NCBI GenBank assembly: GCA_965238125.1
Contig: OZ250179.1
Span: 1,302,001 to 1,366,000 of the forward strand
Length of the DNA stretch: 64,000 bases
Direction: 5' to 3'
Origin: UBA6623 sp965238125
GTDB taxonomy: Bacteria > Acidobacteriota > Terriglobia > Bryobacterales > UBA6623
Position 1 is the stretch's first letter. Each line of letters starts with the position of its first letter. The position numbers and the translations under genes were made by a program. Shown in pieces: positions 35,423 through 43,753 of the stretch. Under the pieces are notes generated by a model. That model had not been told where the DNA came from, did no database searches, and saw only the letters and a list, made by a program, of their open reading frames with translations.

Positions 35423-35512
35423 TGGCGGTGAGGGTGGGATTCGAACCCACGGAGCCCGCAAAGGCTCAACGGTTTTCGAGACCGCCCGATTCAACCACTC
35501 TCGCACCTCACC
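35423..35512 (-). tRNA. tRNA-Ser (anticodon CGA)
   Basis: Read on the minus strand it starts GGTGAGG and ends CCTCACC-G-CCA, giving a 7-pair acceptor stem and an encoded CCA. The anticodon loop is CTCGAAA in GGCGGTCTCGAAAACCGTT, so the anticodon is CGA (codon UCG). A long variable arm (GAGCCTTTGCGGGCTC) and T-arm (GTGGGTTCGAATCCCAC) confirm serine type. Confidence 0.96.
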
Positions 35513-35554
35513 GTATTTCAATGATAACGGATCGTCGCCGCGGGCCAAATCGCC

Positions 35555-36799
35555 TCACACGGTACGCCCTCGACCCGCCACCCTGTCGACCGCTCCGTAA
35601 CCCAGCGCGATGATCCCTAAATACACCGCGAGGATTTCGCTGTCTCCCAGCGTCAGGTCGAAACAGCCGACAATCATCACGGCGAGCGTCGCCGCCAACG
35701 TCCCGTGCAACAAGAAGCGATCATCATTGCGGCCTCGCGGGACGCGCGCCAAAGCGGCACGACAATCACCCAACACTCGAAACAGCAGCCATAGCAGGAC
35801 CAAGGCAGTCGGCACTCCCCGCTCGGCGGCATAGTGGATGTAGACGTTGTGGAGATGGCCGTAGTAGGCGTCCGGCAGCTCGCCTTCCCACCGAGGCATG
35901 AACTCCTCAAACCGCGGGCCGACGCGCTCGGGACCGACGCCGAGCCACGGGTGCGCCCGGACCATATTCCAACCCGTTTCCCACATCAGCAGCCGCGCCG
36001 GGTTCGCGCCCGGGTTGATCGAAGCAAGCCGCCGCCGCGCGGCGTCAGGTGCAACAACCATCAGGATGACGAACAACACCGGCAAGCCCCAGAGCACTTT
36101 CCTGTTCCAGTTCCAAATCAGATACACCGAGCAAACCAGCACGGCCAGCCACACACTGCGCGTAAAGCTTAGCAACAGCGAGATCCCGACCAGTGCCCCA
36201 CAGCCAATCCAAAAGGTCCTCGTCTTCCTTCTCCCTTGCTCGGAAAACAACAGGTAACTTGCCAGCACCACGAAGACCAGCAGGGCGACCTCGCTGAAGG
36301 TCATCCAGTGGCTGAAGGAACCGCTGATCCGTTGACCGATGTAGGCCAGGTAGAAATCCTCTCCCGCCGCCCGCGCCGTTTGCCATTGGTAGACGAACTG
36401 CCCGATGCTGACAGCCGCCGTCGCGCCCGCCAAGATGAACCAGGCTTGGAGCAATCGATGAGCGGCATGCCGACGCGCGAGCAGGGAGTAGACAACGGGC
36501 AGAAAAGCGAAGACGAAGAATTTCTTGATTTGCGGCAGCCCGTCCCACGGGGCGTCCGATGCAAAAAGGGAAATGACCGTCAACCCGAAAAAGGCAACCA
36601 GCGGGGCCTTGATCGGAGGAAAGCGTAGCGGCGTCTTCGAGGCGACCAACAACACCAGCGACGCCGCCAAACAACCGTGCGAAAAAGCGATGGAAACCAG
36701 ACCACCCGCCGAAGCTAAGAAGGCGAAGGCCAAGGCCGCCTGAGACAATTTGTCATCCCCGGGAACAGGGACATGGGAAGAAATCGGCTTCACGTTCAC
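35555..36799 (-). CDS. O-antigen ligase/polymerase-family membrane protein
   Basis: About 415 residues with 10-12 hydrophobic segments (for example LVSIAFSHGCLAASLVLLVA, EVALLVFVVLASYLLFSE, WLAVLVCSVYLIWNW) and the Wzy_C/O-antigen ligase region: TGWNMVRAHPWLGVGPERVG followed by the periplasmic YYGHLHNVYIHYAAERGVPT with conserved His. It would join or polymerise lipid-linked glycans on the periplasmic side of the inner membrane. Start is uncertain: GTG 36799 or 36793 is chosen because the longer open frame (to 36970) runs through the hairpin repeat at 36840-36905. It is the last gene of a GT9-GT4-ligase cluster. Confidence 0.85.
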   Translation of the reverse strand: MNVKPISSHVPVPGDDKLSQAALAFAFLASAGGLVSIAFSHGCLAASLVLLVASKTPLRFPPIKAPLVAFFGLTVISLFASDAPWDGLPQIKKFFVFAFLPVVYSLLARRHAAHRLLQAWFILAGATAAVSIGQFVYQWQTARAAGEDFYLAYIGQRISGSFSHWMTFSEVALLVFVVLASYLLFSEQGRRKTRTFWIGCGALVGISLLLSFTRSVWLAVLVCSVYLIWNWNRKVLWGLPVLFVILMVVAPDAARRRLASINPGANPARLLMWETGWNMVRAHPWLGVGPERVGPRFEEFMPRWEGELPDAYYGHLHNVYIHYAAERGVPTALVLLWLLFRVLGDCRAALARVPRGRNDDRFLLHGTLAATLAVMIVGCFDLTLGDSEILAVYLGIIALGYGAVDRVAGRGRTV

Positions 36800-36839
36800 A
36801 GAGTTCAAGGGTAAGCCATTTCGATCGGAGCGGGCCGGC

Positions 36840-36905
36840 AGTGGGGCAGGTCTCCAGGCCTGCCCAGGTGATTGGTTTCGGGCAGGCCTGGAGACCTGTC
36901 CCACT
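36840..36905. repeat. Family C inverted repeat (26-bp arms)
   Basis: Arms 36840-36865 (AGTGGGGCAGGTCTCCAGGC...) and 36880-36905 are inverted copies with one mismatch, separated by 14 bp. It lies between the GT4 stop and the ligase start, so it would form a strong hairpin in the transcript. A single arm recurs at 43139-43164. Confidence 0.85.
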
Positions 36906-36912
36906 GGTCGTT

Positions 36913-37989
36913 TCACTCCTGCATGGCTTGGGCGTAGACTTGCAAGGTTTCGTTGGCTGCCTTGGTCCAATGGAATTGCGTGGCCCGCGCGAGGCCCTTG
37001 GCCTGTAACTCCGCGCGGCGGTCCTCGTCTTCGAGCACCTCGACCAACCCGGCCTCAATCGAATCGGTATCGTCGGGATCGACCAATCGCGCCGCGTCTC
37101 CGGCGACCTCGGGCATCGCCGAGCGATTCGACGTCACTACCGGCAACCCGGCCGACATCGCTTCGAGAACCGGCAAACCGAACCCCTCTTCGAGGGACGG
37201 AAAGACCAAGGCTTCGGCCGCGCGGTAAAGCTTCGTCAACGAATCGTCATCGACATAACCAATCACGCGCACTCGGTCGCGCGCCCGGCTCGACTCGATG
37301 CGCGCCATGATCCGCTCCGCGCCGTAGCCCGCCGATCCGGCCAGCACGAGCAGATAATGCGGCCGCAGGCGTTCGAATGCCTCGATCACCCTCACGACGT
37401 TCTTGCGCTTTTGGATCGCCCCGACATGCAACAGAAAGGGCGCATGCAGTTCTGTCTCTTTCCGGAAAGTCGCCAGGGCGTCTTCGGCTACCTGGGGGAT
37501 CGCATTGACCCCGTGGTGGACGACATGGATGCGCGAAGGGGGAAAGCCCAGATGGTCGGCCACCTGATCGGCCGTGTAACGCGAGACCGCGATGATGCGA
37601 TCGGCCCGCCCCGCCGCTTCCCGCGCCAGCGCCGTGAAACGCCTGCGAAATTCCGGCGTCGAGTAATCGCCGTGGATGACGAAAAGGTCGTGGAAAGTCG
37701 CGATCGCGCGGCGAAAGCGGCAGCGCGGCAATCGTTGGTTCAAACCATGGAACAGATCCACGCGCCCGCGAAACAGATAACAGCTGAACTCCTCCAGCAG
37801 CTTATGGGAACAATTCGATCCGGGCGGCGAGGCTCCGAAAGCCCGCAAGAAACGATTGGCGCGATAACAAAGGTCGAAGTGATCCCGAGGCGCGGACCGG
37901 ACCAGCGCCGCAATCAGGCTGGCGCAGTAGACCGCCACGCCGGAAGGCGCCGAGTCGAGGCTGTAGCTCGCGTCGAGCGCGATCCTCAA
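36913..37989 (-). CDS. Glycosyltransferase family 4 protein
   Basis: 358 residues with the GT-B architecture: N-terminal donor of the acceptor domain (MRIALDASYSLDSAPSGVAV, FHGLNQRLP, ATFHDLFV, IIAVSRYTADQVA) and C-terminal nucleotide-sugar domain (LLHVGAIQKRKNVVRVIEAF, EALVFPSLEEGFGLPVLEAM with the E-x7-E motif, GLPVVTSNRSAMPEV). It is a retaining transferase acting on the cytoplasmic face in surface glycan synthesis. It overlaps the GT9 gene upstream by 4 bp, so they are translationally coupled. The sugar transferred cannot be told from sequence. Confidence 0.9.
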   Translation of the reverse strand: MRIALDASYSLDSAPSGVAVYCASLIAALVRSAPRDHFDLCYRANRFLRAFGASPPGSNCSHKLLEEFSCYLFRGRVDLFHGLNQRLPRCRFRRAIATFHDLFVIHGDYSTPEFRRRFTALAREAAGRADRIIAVSRYTADQVADHLGFPPSRIHVVHHGVNAIPQVAEDALATFRKETELHAPFLLHVGAIQKRKNVVRVIEAFERLRPHYLLVLAGSAGYGAERIMARIESSRARDRVRVIGYVDDDSLTKLYRAAEALVFPSLEEGFGLPVLEAMSAGLPVVTSNRSAMPEVAGDAARLVDPDDTDSIEAGLVEVLEDEDRRAELQAKGLARATQFHWTKAANETLQVYAQAMQE

Positions 37990-39452
37990 GGCAGCAACTC
38001 CTCAACCCGCCGCAAGACGGCGTCCGCGCTGTCACCCTGCTCGACAGCGACCACATCAGCGCGGGCCGGACCTCGCGGCAACCAACGTTCTCTCATGCGA
38101 GCGTTTGGCGCTCCGGCGAATACGGTGATCAAGGGCACTCCCAACGCACCGGCCAGATGGCCGCCGGCCGAGTCGTAGCCGATGTAGAGGTCCGCTTCGG
38201 CTGTGATGCCGGCGAAAGCGCTCAGGCTACCTTCCCACGTCATGACGTCGGCGGTGCCTATGCGGTCCGGCAGGATGCGGTCGGACAGGACGGGACCGGA
38301 AACGATGCGGCTTACCGACAGCCCCCGCTCGCCCAGAAATGCTTCGAGACGGTCCATGTGCTTCAACTCGTCTTCGCCCCCGCCGCGATCGAGAAGAACC
38401 CGGTAGCCCCTCGTGACGAGCAAGGCGATCAACTCCCGTTCGAAAACGTCGTCAACGCGTTTTGCGTCATTGTTCCCGACGCCGAGATTCACCGCGGCTG
38501 TCTTCGCCTTGGCCGCACGGCGGACGCGCCGACCCAAATCACGATCGGCTTCAGGAAGGCTGACATAGGGATAGAGCGGTTCGCTTGTCCGCCCGAAGAG
38601 GTATTCCAAGCGATCGGCCGTCAGCCGCGACAACGATTCGCCCGCCGCATCGCGGTTCCCTTCCCCGCGAGAGAAATCGGTCGCCGCGCCGAACGATCTC
38701 GTTTCGAGAAAGCAATAGCCCGCATCGTTGGGGGTCAGGGGCAACAGGCCCAATTGGGTCATGCGCGAATCAGGATCGACAATGAGGAATTCGCCCTCGC
38801 CACAGTTGGCCATTTCCGAGGCCGCGGCGTCGGCGGGGGCAAACCAGGCATTCAGCCGCTCCATCAGCGTTCCACCGCGAGGATAGTCCAACGGAAGCGA
38901 CGAGATGCGCGCGTCGGACGCAAAGAATGCCGCGGCCTTCGGCCCGCCAACGAGCTTGATCTCCGCATGCGGGGCAAGCCGCTTCAGCTTCGCTAACACC
39001 ACGCTTGTGACCGCGATGTCGGCGCCGAGAGTGACCCGGGAAAGAACAAGAATCTTACGCAGCCCCGCGGCTCGCAAAAGATCAAAGGGCTTCGGCCGGC
39101 GAACGCGATTCGCTCGATCGAGCAGCGCCTGGCGCTTGTCCAATCCGAAGGCACGCAGTCTTCGGTCGAGGTCCGCGCCCCGCGGCAGCCGCCGACAGAA
39201 GTCGATCACCCGCGAGAACAGTTCGATATAGGAATCACAAAGTCGCGGCTCGAAGCGGTCGCCGAGGGCCTCGACAAGATCACGGAATAGGGCGTCCGTG
39301 CCCGCCCGTGCCTCGTCAGGACTTGAAGATGTCGCCAGGCGGCAAAGCGCCTCGATCAGCTCGCATGCGCGCGGGGCATCGTCCTCCCTGCCCTTATCGA
39401 GCAAGTCGAAGGATTCACCGGCAAGATCACGGGCTTCAGTCGTCGGAGCCAT
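37986..39452 (-). CDS. Glycosyltransferase family 9 (heptosyltransferase-like) protein
   Basis: About 488 residues from ATG 39452 (MAPTTEARDLAGESFDLLDK). A helical N-terminal ~130-residue extension is unusual for GT9. The GT9 core follows: KILVLSRVTLGADIAVTSVV, PHAEIKLVGGPKAAAFFA, TAAVNLGVGNNDAKRV, YRVLLDRGGGEDE and ADLYIGYDSAGGHLAGALGV with PLITVFAGAPNARM. GT9 enzymes such as heptosyltransferases add sugars to lipid A-core. The extended N-terminus and the neighbours suggest a role in a surface polysaccharide; donor unknown. The open frame extends 23 codons upstream with no conserved features. Confidence 0.85.
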   Translation of the reverse strand: MAPTTEARDLAGESFDLLDKGREDDAPRACELIEALCRLATSSSPDEARAGTDALFRDLVEALGDRFEPRLCDSYIELFSRVIDFCRRLPRGADLDRRLRAFGLDKRQALLDRANRVRRPKPFDLLRAAGLRKILVLSRVTLGADIAVTSVVLAKLKRLAPHAEIKLVGGPKAAAFFASDARISSLPLDYPRGGTLMERLNAWFAPADAAASEMANCGEGEFLIVDPDSRMTQLGLLPLTPNDAGYCFLETRSFGAATDFSRGEGNRDAAGESLSRLTADRLEYLFGRTSEPLYPYVSLPEADRDLGRRVRRAAKAKTAAVNLGVGNNDAKRVDDVFERELIALLVTRGYRVLLDRGGGEDELKHMDRLEAFLGERGLSVSRIVSGPVLSDRILPDRIGTADVMTWEGSLSAFAGITAEADLYIGYDSAGGHLAGALGVPLITVFAGAPNARMRERWLPRGPARADVVAVEQGDSADAVLRRVEELLP

Positions 39453-39510
39453 ACATCGAAACAGTTCCTCAGCATGACGAATCCACCTAAGGGGTTCAAG
39501 GCGGCTGCCG

Positions 39511-40426
39511 TTAGCGAGCAAGCAGAAGATTTGTCCCTGTCAAGAACTCGGTCACAAGGCCGGCAAACTCGTCAGGGCTTTCGAACATGATGAAATGGCC
39601 GGCACCCTCGACCATCTAGATTTCGACCCGCGGCGCCAATTCCTTCACGAAACTCAGGTACTCATCGTGCCGGCTTGGCTGCGGCGCAAGCACGAGCAGC
39701 ATGGGCACTTCGATCGGGTCCGGATCCCAAATCTTGAGATCGAAAGCGGCGGTGATTCCTCCCTGGACAGCGGCGTGAGGCTGTCGACAAGCCATGGCCG
39801 AAAGCTCCACCCGGGCATCCGCCTCGAGCCGCTCCGCCGGCATAGAGGCAAACATTCCCTTGAGGGCCTCACAATACCCCTCCGGGCTAAACCGGGCTAA
39901 ACCGCTCCGTCATCTGTTTTTCCACCTTCTGGGTGGTCGCGGCATCACCGAAGGCGTTCTTGAGCGCACCATCCACCCCGATAAGGGCCTCGGTTCGGTC
40001 GGGAAATAGCCGAAAGAATTGCCGGATCGCCGGTGTTCCATTACTGTGTCCGATCAGGACCGCCCGCTTGACCTCCGCGTCGTCCATGACGGCCGCAATG
40101 GCCCGGGCGAAGAGATTCATCGAGAACTCGTCCGACGGCAACTCGCTCTTGCCGTGGCCCGGCAAATCGACGGCGATCACCCGCGCCGGAAAGTCAAAGC
40201 TGTCGATCTGCTTTGTCCATACGAACATGTCCGACGCCCAACCATGCACCAGAACAAGCGGCCGCCCCGTGCCGCTGTCGAAATAATGCACCCGCTTACC
40301 GTTGTAGATTGCTTCGTACGAACCTGCCTGGCGGACCGATTCGGTTTCGATCGACGACCTGTCACAAGAGTTGACAGCACCGCACAAGAAGGCCATCCAG
40401 ATAGTTAGGATGCGAGTTGATTTCAC
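39511..40426 (-). pseudogene. Alpha/beta-hydrolase lipoprotein, broken by a 10-bp tandem duplication and a stop
   Basis: The frame from ATG 40426 has a lipoprotein-like signal (WMAFLCGAVNSC), the oxyanion motif LVLVHGWASDMFVW and the nucleophile elbow LIGHSNGTP (Ser). It stops at 39887 after MTERFSPV. Here GTTTAGCCCG occurs twice in tandem (39883-39902, complement). Deleting one copy restores TERFSPEGYCEALKGMFASM, PAERLEADARVELSAMACRQ and PIEVPMLLVLAPQPSRHDE. A further in-frame TAG follows PRVEI, after which MVEGAGHFIMFESPDEF holds the catalytic His. So the gene has two lesions and cannot give a full enzyme. Confidence 0.85.
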
Positions 40427-40520
40427 GGCAGTGCCTCCCGGGCATCACTGTATCGTAACGGGCTCGGCACAAGCTTGAGCGACAACCTTTACTTGGACGG
40501 CCCGGGGCCCTGATCCCTGC

Positions 40521-40560
40521 AAAATGAAAAATGCCCGCCCGGCGGAACCGGGCGGGCAAG
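40521..40560 (-). terminator. Rho-independent terminator of the flagellin gene
   Basis: On the minus strand GCCCGCCCGG-TTCC-GCCGGGCGGGC forms a strong GC stem of about ten pairs, followed by ATTTTTCATTTT. It begins about 23 bp after the flagellin stop codon. Confidence 0.85.
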
Positions 40561-40582
40561 GGGCCTAGCGAGAGGCCGGTGA

Positions 40583-42979
40583 TTATCCTCGGAGTAACGC
40601 CAGGACAGCTTGCGGCGCGGAGTTCGCTTGCGCGAGGGCCGCAACGCCCGCCTGCTGCGCGATCGAGGCTCGGGTCAGGTTGGCTGCTTCGGCCGCGAGA
40701 TCGGCGTCTCGAATGCGGCTTTCGCCAGCGGACAGGTTGGTGATTTGCGTCGATGCCAGACCGATGGCAAAGGTCAGGTTGTTCTGCCCTTTACCGACAT
40801 CGGCCTGAATCCTGGCCAAGACCGTGACAGCGGTCGCCAAAAGCGTAACCGCCCCCTCGGCGTTGGCCTGGGTCGAGATTTCGGCGACGACGCCGCCCGT
40901 CAACTCATCGGAGGTCAGCAATTGCGCCGTCCCGCCGTTGAGACCGCCGCCGTTCTCGGTCGTGCCGATGCTGACGCGGAACTCCTGCAACGTGGAGATG
41001 AAACGAATTCCCTCCGCGGTGCCGGCGTCGTTCCGCTCCTTGACGGCGACAATCGATTGCAGCGTTGTGTTGTTGGACTCCTGCAACTGCGTGTTGAGGT
41101 GCTGCACCGCCTCGTCGAGGGACGTGATGGTCCCGGTGCCGTCATTGGCCAACGTAATGTTGATCGACTGCTGCGCACCGGTGGCATCGTTGGCGGTGAT
41201 TGTGATGGTCTGATCGTCCCCGCCGAAGACAATGTCGGCGTAGGAGGTCACATCCCCGATTGTGGAGGCGTCGGCCCCTCCGGAGTTGAACGTGGTCTCG
41301 AGGAATCCGGAGCCGGCCGTCAACGCATTGGTGTCGTTGTCGACGGTGAAGGTCGAGAAGCCGAACCCTCCGTTGGTGTCGTCAACGTTGAGCTGGAACA
41401 GCGAGCCATTCGTTGATGCCAAACGGATCGAGGTGCCGCTCTCACTGGCGACCAACCCGGCTGAGGCGAGCGTTGCGTTGGCCGCGATGGCGGCGTTCAA
41501 CACGTCCACTCGGGTGGCTCGCGTGCCGGAGGCGTCAGCAGCGACGGTGAGCGTCTCCACGCTGCCGCTGATCAGGACCGAGAACGTGGACGCTTCGGTG
41601 ATCGCGCCGCCTGTCGCCGCCCCGGTGTATTGGGTGTCGATCGGAGCGGTGTTGTCGCCCGTCAGGAAGCTTCCCAACCCGAGATGGTTCTCCTCATCGC
41701 CCGAGACGAAGACCTTAAACTCCTGCCCCAGCGAATTGGTGAACTGGATGGTGCCGGCGGCCACGGCGGTGAGTGAGAAGCCCGCCGTGGTGAGTGTGGT
41801 GTTGGCCGAGAACTCGGTGTTGAGTTCGCTGATGATGCTGCCCACGGTTTCGGCCGCGGAGACCGTCAGCGTCAACGTGATCGGATCGGCCAAACCGCCG
41901 CCTTCGAGCCGAATCAGGATGGTGGCCGCATTCGTGAAGGTGGTTGCCGCCGCGGCGGACGCCGTGTCGGCATCGACATCGATTTCGAGAATCGTGCCGG
42001 TCGGGTTCGAAACCGTGGTCAGGTTGCCCAACAGAGCGTTCGACACACGATCGCCGGCCGCCACTTGGAAAGCCGTGTCGCTCGAAGAGAACGTCAACTG
42101 CTTTTCGCCCTCCGCATCGGTGTTGATACTCGCCGTGACGCCGGCGTTCTTGAAGGCCTGTTCCGCCTGGCTGGTTGCGCTGAGACCGTTGATGGCGTCG
42201 TTGATCGCCGTCGTCAGCGTTGCGGTGTCCACGACGCCGCTCAGATTGACCGCCACGCGAACCGACGATGAATCAGAGAAAGCCCGTCCGCTGAAGATGA
42301 ACTCCGTGAAGCCCGCCGTTCGCAACGAGGTCAGGTTCGTCGCATCGGTAGCGATCTCCTGAACGCTCGTAGCAGATGAGTCACCGATGTCCACGGCGAT
42401 CGCCGTGGATTGATTGCCGCTGCCGAGCACTTGGACGCCGCTCAATCCCAGAATGTTGGCGTTAACGGCCGAGTTCGACAGATCGACTTGCACCGAGCCA
42501 TTGGTCGTCTCCGAGACGCCGCCATTGCTCCGGCCGCCGCCGATAAAGACCGACAGCGCGGCGTTGAATGCGCCGCCCGGGTCGAGTCCGACGGCCTGCG
42601 CCTGCCGGTCGATCTCGGTGAGCACGGACTGAAACTCGACGTTCAGCGTACTGCGGTCACCGGTGAACGTTCCCGAAGCCGACTGCGTGGCCAGCGTCCG
42701 AGCACGATCAATCAGCAGTGAAATGTTGTTGAGACCGCCGTCGATGGTCTGCAAAGTACTCAAACCGTCGGCGGCGTTTCGAATGCCCTGTCGCAGGACG
42801 GCGATGTCGGACCGGAAACGGTTGGCGATCGCCAACCCGGCCGCGTCGTCCGCGGAGGAGTTGATCCGCAAGCCCGAGGTCAACCTCGTGATCGTCCGCT
42901 GTTGCAGATTGTTCGTCTTGATGAGGTTTTCTTGGGCGATTAGAGAAGATATGTTGGTAACAATGGAGAATCCTGCCAT
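40583..42979 (-). CDS. Flagellin with greatly expanded central region
   Basis: 798 residues against the common 270-500. The N-terminal D0/D1 domain (residues ~1-140) has the conserved TRLTSGLRINSSADDAAGLA and IANRFRSDIAVLRQGIRNAA. The C-terminal D1/D0 (last ~90) has NLTFAIGLASTQITNLSAGE, SRIRDADLAAEAANLTRASI and AQQAGVAALAQANSAPQAVL. The ~560 residues between are rich in Thr, Ser, Ala and Gly and carry repeated beta-type units, so they should form large surface domains on the filament. Ribosome site AAGGAAGG lies 7 nt before ATG. No other flagellar gene is nearby. Export would need the flagellar type III system. A long open frame on the opposite strand is a codon-usage shadow. Confidence 0.92.
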   Translation of the reverse strand: MAGFSIVTNISSLIAQENLIKTNNLQQRTITRLTSGLRINSSADDAAGLAIANRFRSDIAVLRQGIRNAADGLSTLQTIDGGLNNISLLIDRARTLATQSASGTFTGDRSTLNVEFQSVLTEIDRQAQAVGLDPGGAFNAALSVFIGGGRSNGGVSETTNGSVQVDLSNSAVNANILGLSGVQVLGSGNQSTAIAVDIGDSSATSVQEIATDATNLTSLRTAGFTEFIFSGRAFSDSSSVRVAVNLSGVVDTATLTTAINDAINGLSATSQAEQAFKNAGVTASINTDAEGEKQLTFSSSDTAFQVAAGDRVSNALLGNLTTVSNPTGTILEIDVDADTASAAAATTFTNAATILIRLEGGGLADPITLTLTVSAAETVGSIISELNTEFSANTTLTTAGFSLTAVAAGTIQFTNSLGQEFKVFVSGDEENHLGLGSFLTGDNTAPIDTQYTGAATGGAITEASTFSVLISGSVETLTVAADASGTRATRVDVLNAAIAANATLASAGLVASESGTSIRLASTNGSLFQLNVDDTNGGFGFSTFTVDNDTNALTAGSGFLETTFNSGGADASTIGDVTSYADIVFGGDDQTITITANDATGAQQSINITLANDGTGTITSLDEAVQHLNTQLQESNNTTLQSIVAVKERNDAGTAEGIRFISTLQEFRVSIGTTENGGGLNGGTAQLLTSDELTGGVVAEISTQANAEGAVTLLATAVTVLARIQADVGKGQNNLTFAIGLASTQITNLSAGESRIRDADLAAEAANLTRASIAQQAGVAALAQANSAPQAVLALLRG

Positions 42980-43138
42980 GGTAATTCCTTCCTTGGTGAA
43001 AATTGCGCCGCGAGTCCATTCGAGGCCGGCGGGGCCTTGGGCCCGACCCGTTGTTTGTCTGCAACGATCCTTATCGGACCCAACCGGGATTTGTTGAATT
43101 CAGCGGCTGCCTAGAGCGAGCTTGGGGCGACGGCGCCC

Positions 43139-43164
43139 AGTGGGACAGGTCTCCAGGCCTGCCC
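43139..43164 (+). repeat. Family C repeat, single arm
   Basis: AGTGGGACAGGTCTCCAGGC plus CTGCCC, identical to the complement of the right arm at 36880-36905. It lies in the gap between flagellin and coaD. Confidence 0.8.
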
Positions 43165-43255
43165 ATCAGCGGCAATTGAGTGGGCAATCCGTGGGTCCGT
43201 TCAGTCAATTCAGACCGGCCCTGAACAGCACCCTTGGTACAATAGCCTTTTCCCC

Positions 43256-43747
43256 GTGGCGCACCGAAATGCAATAATCTACCCGGGGTCGTTCGACCCC
43301 CTGACCAACGGTCATCTGGATTTGATCGAGCGGGCCGCGAAGCTGTTCGACGAAGTCATCGTCGCGGTCTTGCAAAAGGACGCCAAACATCCGCTGTTTT
43401 CCACGGCGGAGCGCATGGAAATGCTCGAGGAAGCCGTGGGACACCTCGATAACATATCCATTGACAGTTTCGGGCGTTTGCTGGTCGACTATGCCCGGGA
43501 GAAGGACGCCCGTTTGATCTTGCGGGGGATTCGGGCCGTCTCCGACTACGAATACGAGCTGCAGATGGCGCTCATGAATCGCAAGCTCGCCCCCGAGTTG
43601 GAAACCGTCTTCATGCTGCCCGCCGAGGCCTACAGCTATCTCAGCTCCGGGCTGGTCAAGGAAGTTTGCCGCCACGGAGGCGACATTAGCGACCTGGTTC
43701 CACGCGGTGTCGAGAAGCGATTGCGAGCGCAGGGAAAGGTTGTTTAA
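43256..43747 (+). CDS. coaD: Phosphopantetheine adenylyltransferase
   Basis: 163 residues, the standard length. Nucleotidyltransferase motif YPGSFDPLTNGHLDLIERAA (TxGH), LILRGIRAVSDYEYELQMAL (Arg and substrate residues) and the C-terminal SYLSSGLVKEVCRHGGDISD are all conserved. It transfers AMP from ATP to 4'-phosphopantetheine, the penultimate step of coenzyme A synthesis, in the cytoplasm. GTG 43256 is the start (MAHRNAIIYPGSFDP). It is followed after 6 bp by the aminotransferase gene and then the isomerase gene, forming a compact three-gene unit. Confidence 0.96.
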   Translation: MAHRNAIIYPGSFDPLTNGHLDLIERAAKLFDEVIVAVLQKDAKHPLFSTAERMEMLEEAVGHLDNISIDSFGRLLVDYAREKDARLILRGIRAVSDYEYELQMALMNRKLAPELETVFMLPAEAYSYLSSGLVKEVCRHGGDISDLVPRGVEKRLRAQGKVV

Positions 43748-43753
43748 CGAAGC

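Noticed and set aside
41262..42362. Long open frame opposite the flagellin gene
   Set aside because: Codon-usage shadow of a GC-rich, Ala/Thr/Ser-rich gene; its translation is low-complexity with no family or ribosome site.
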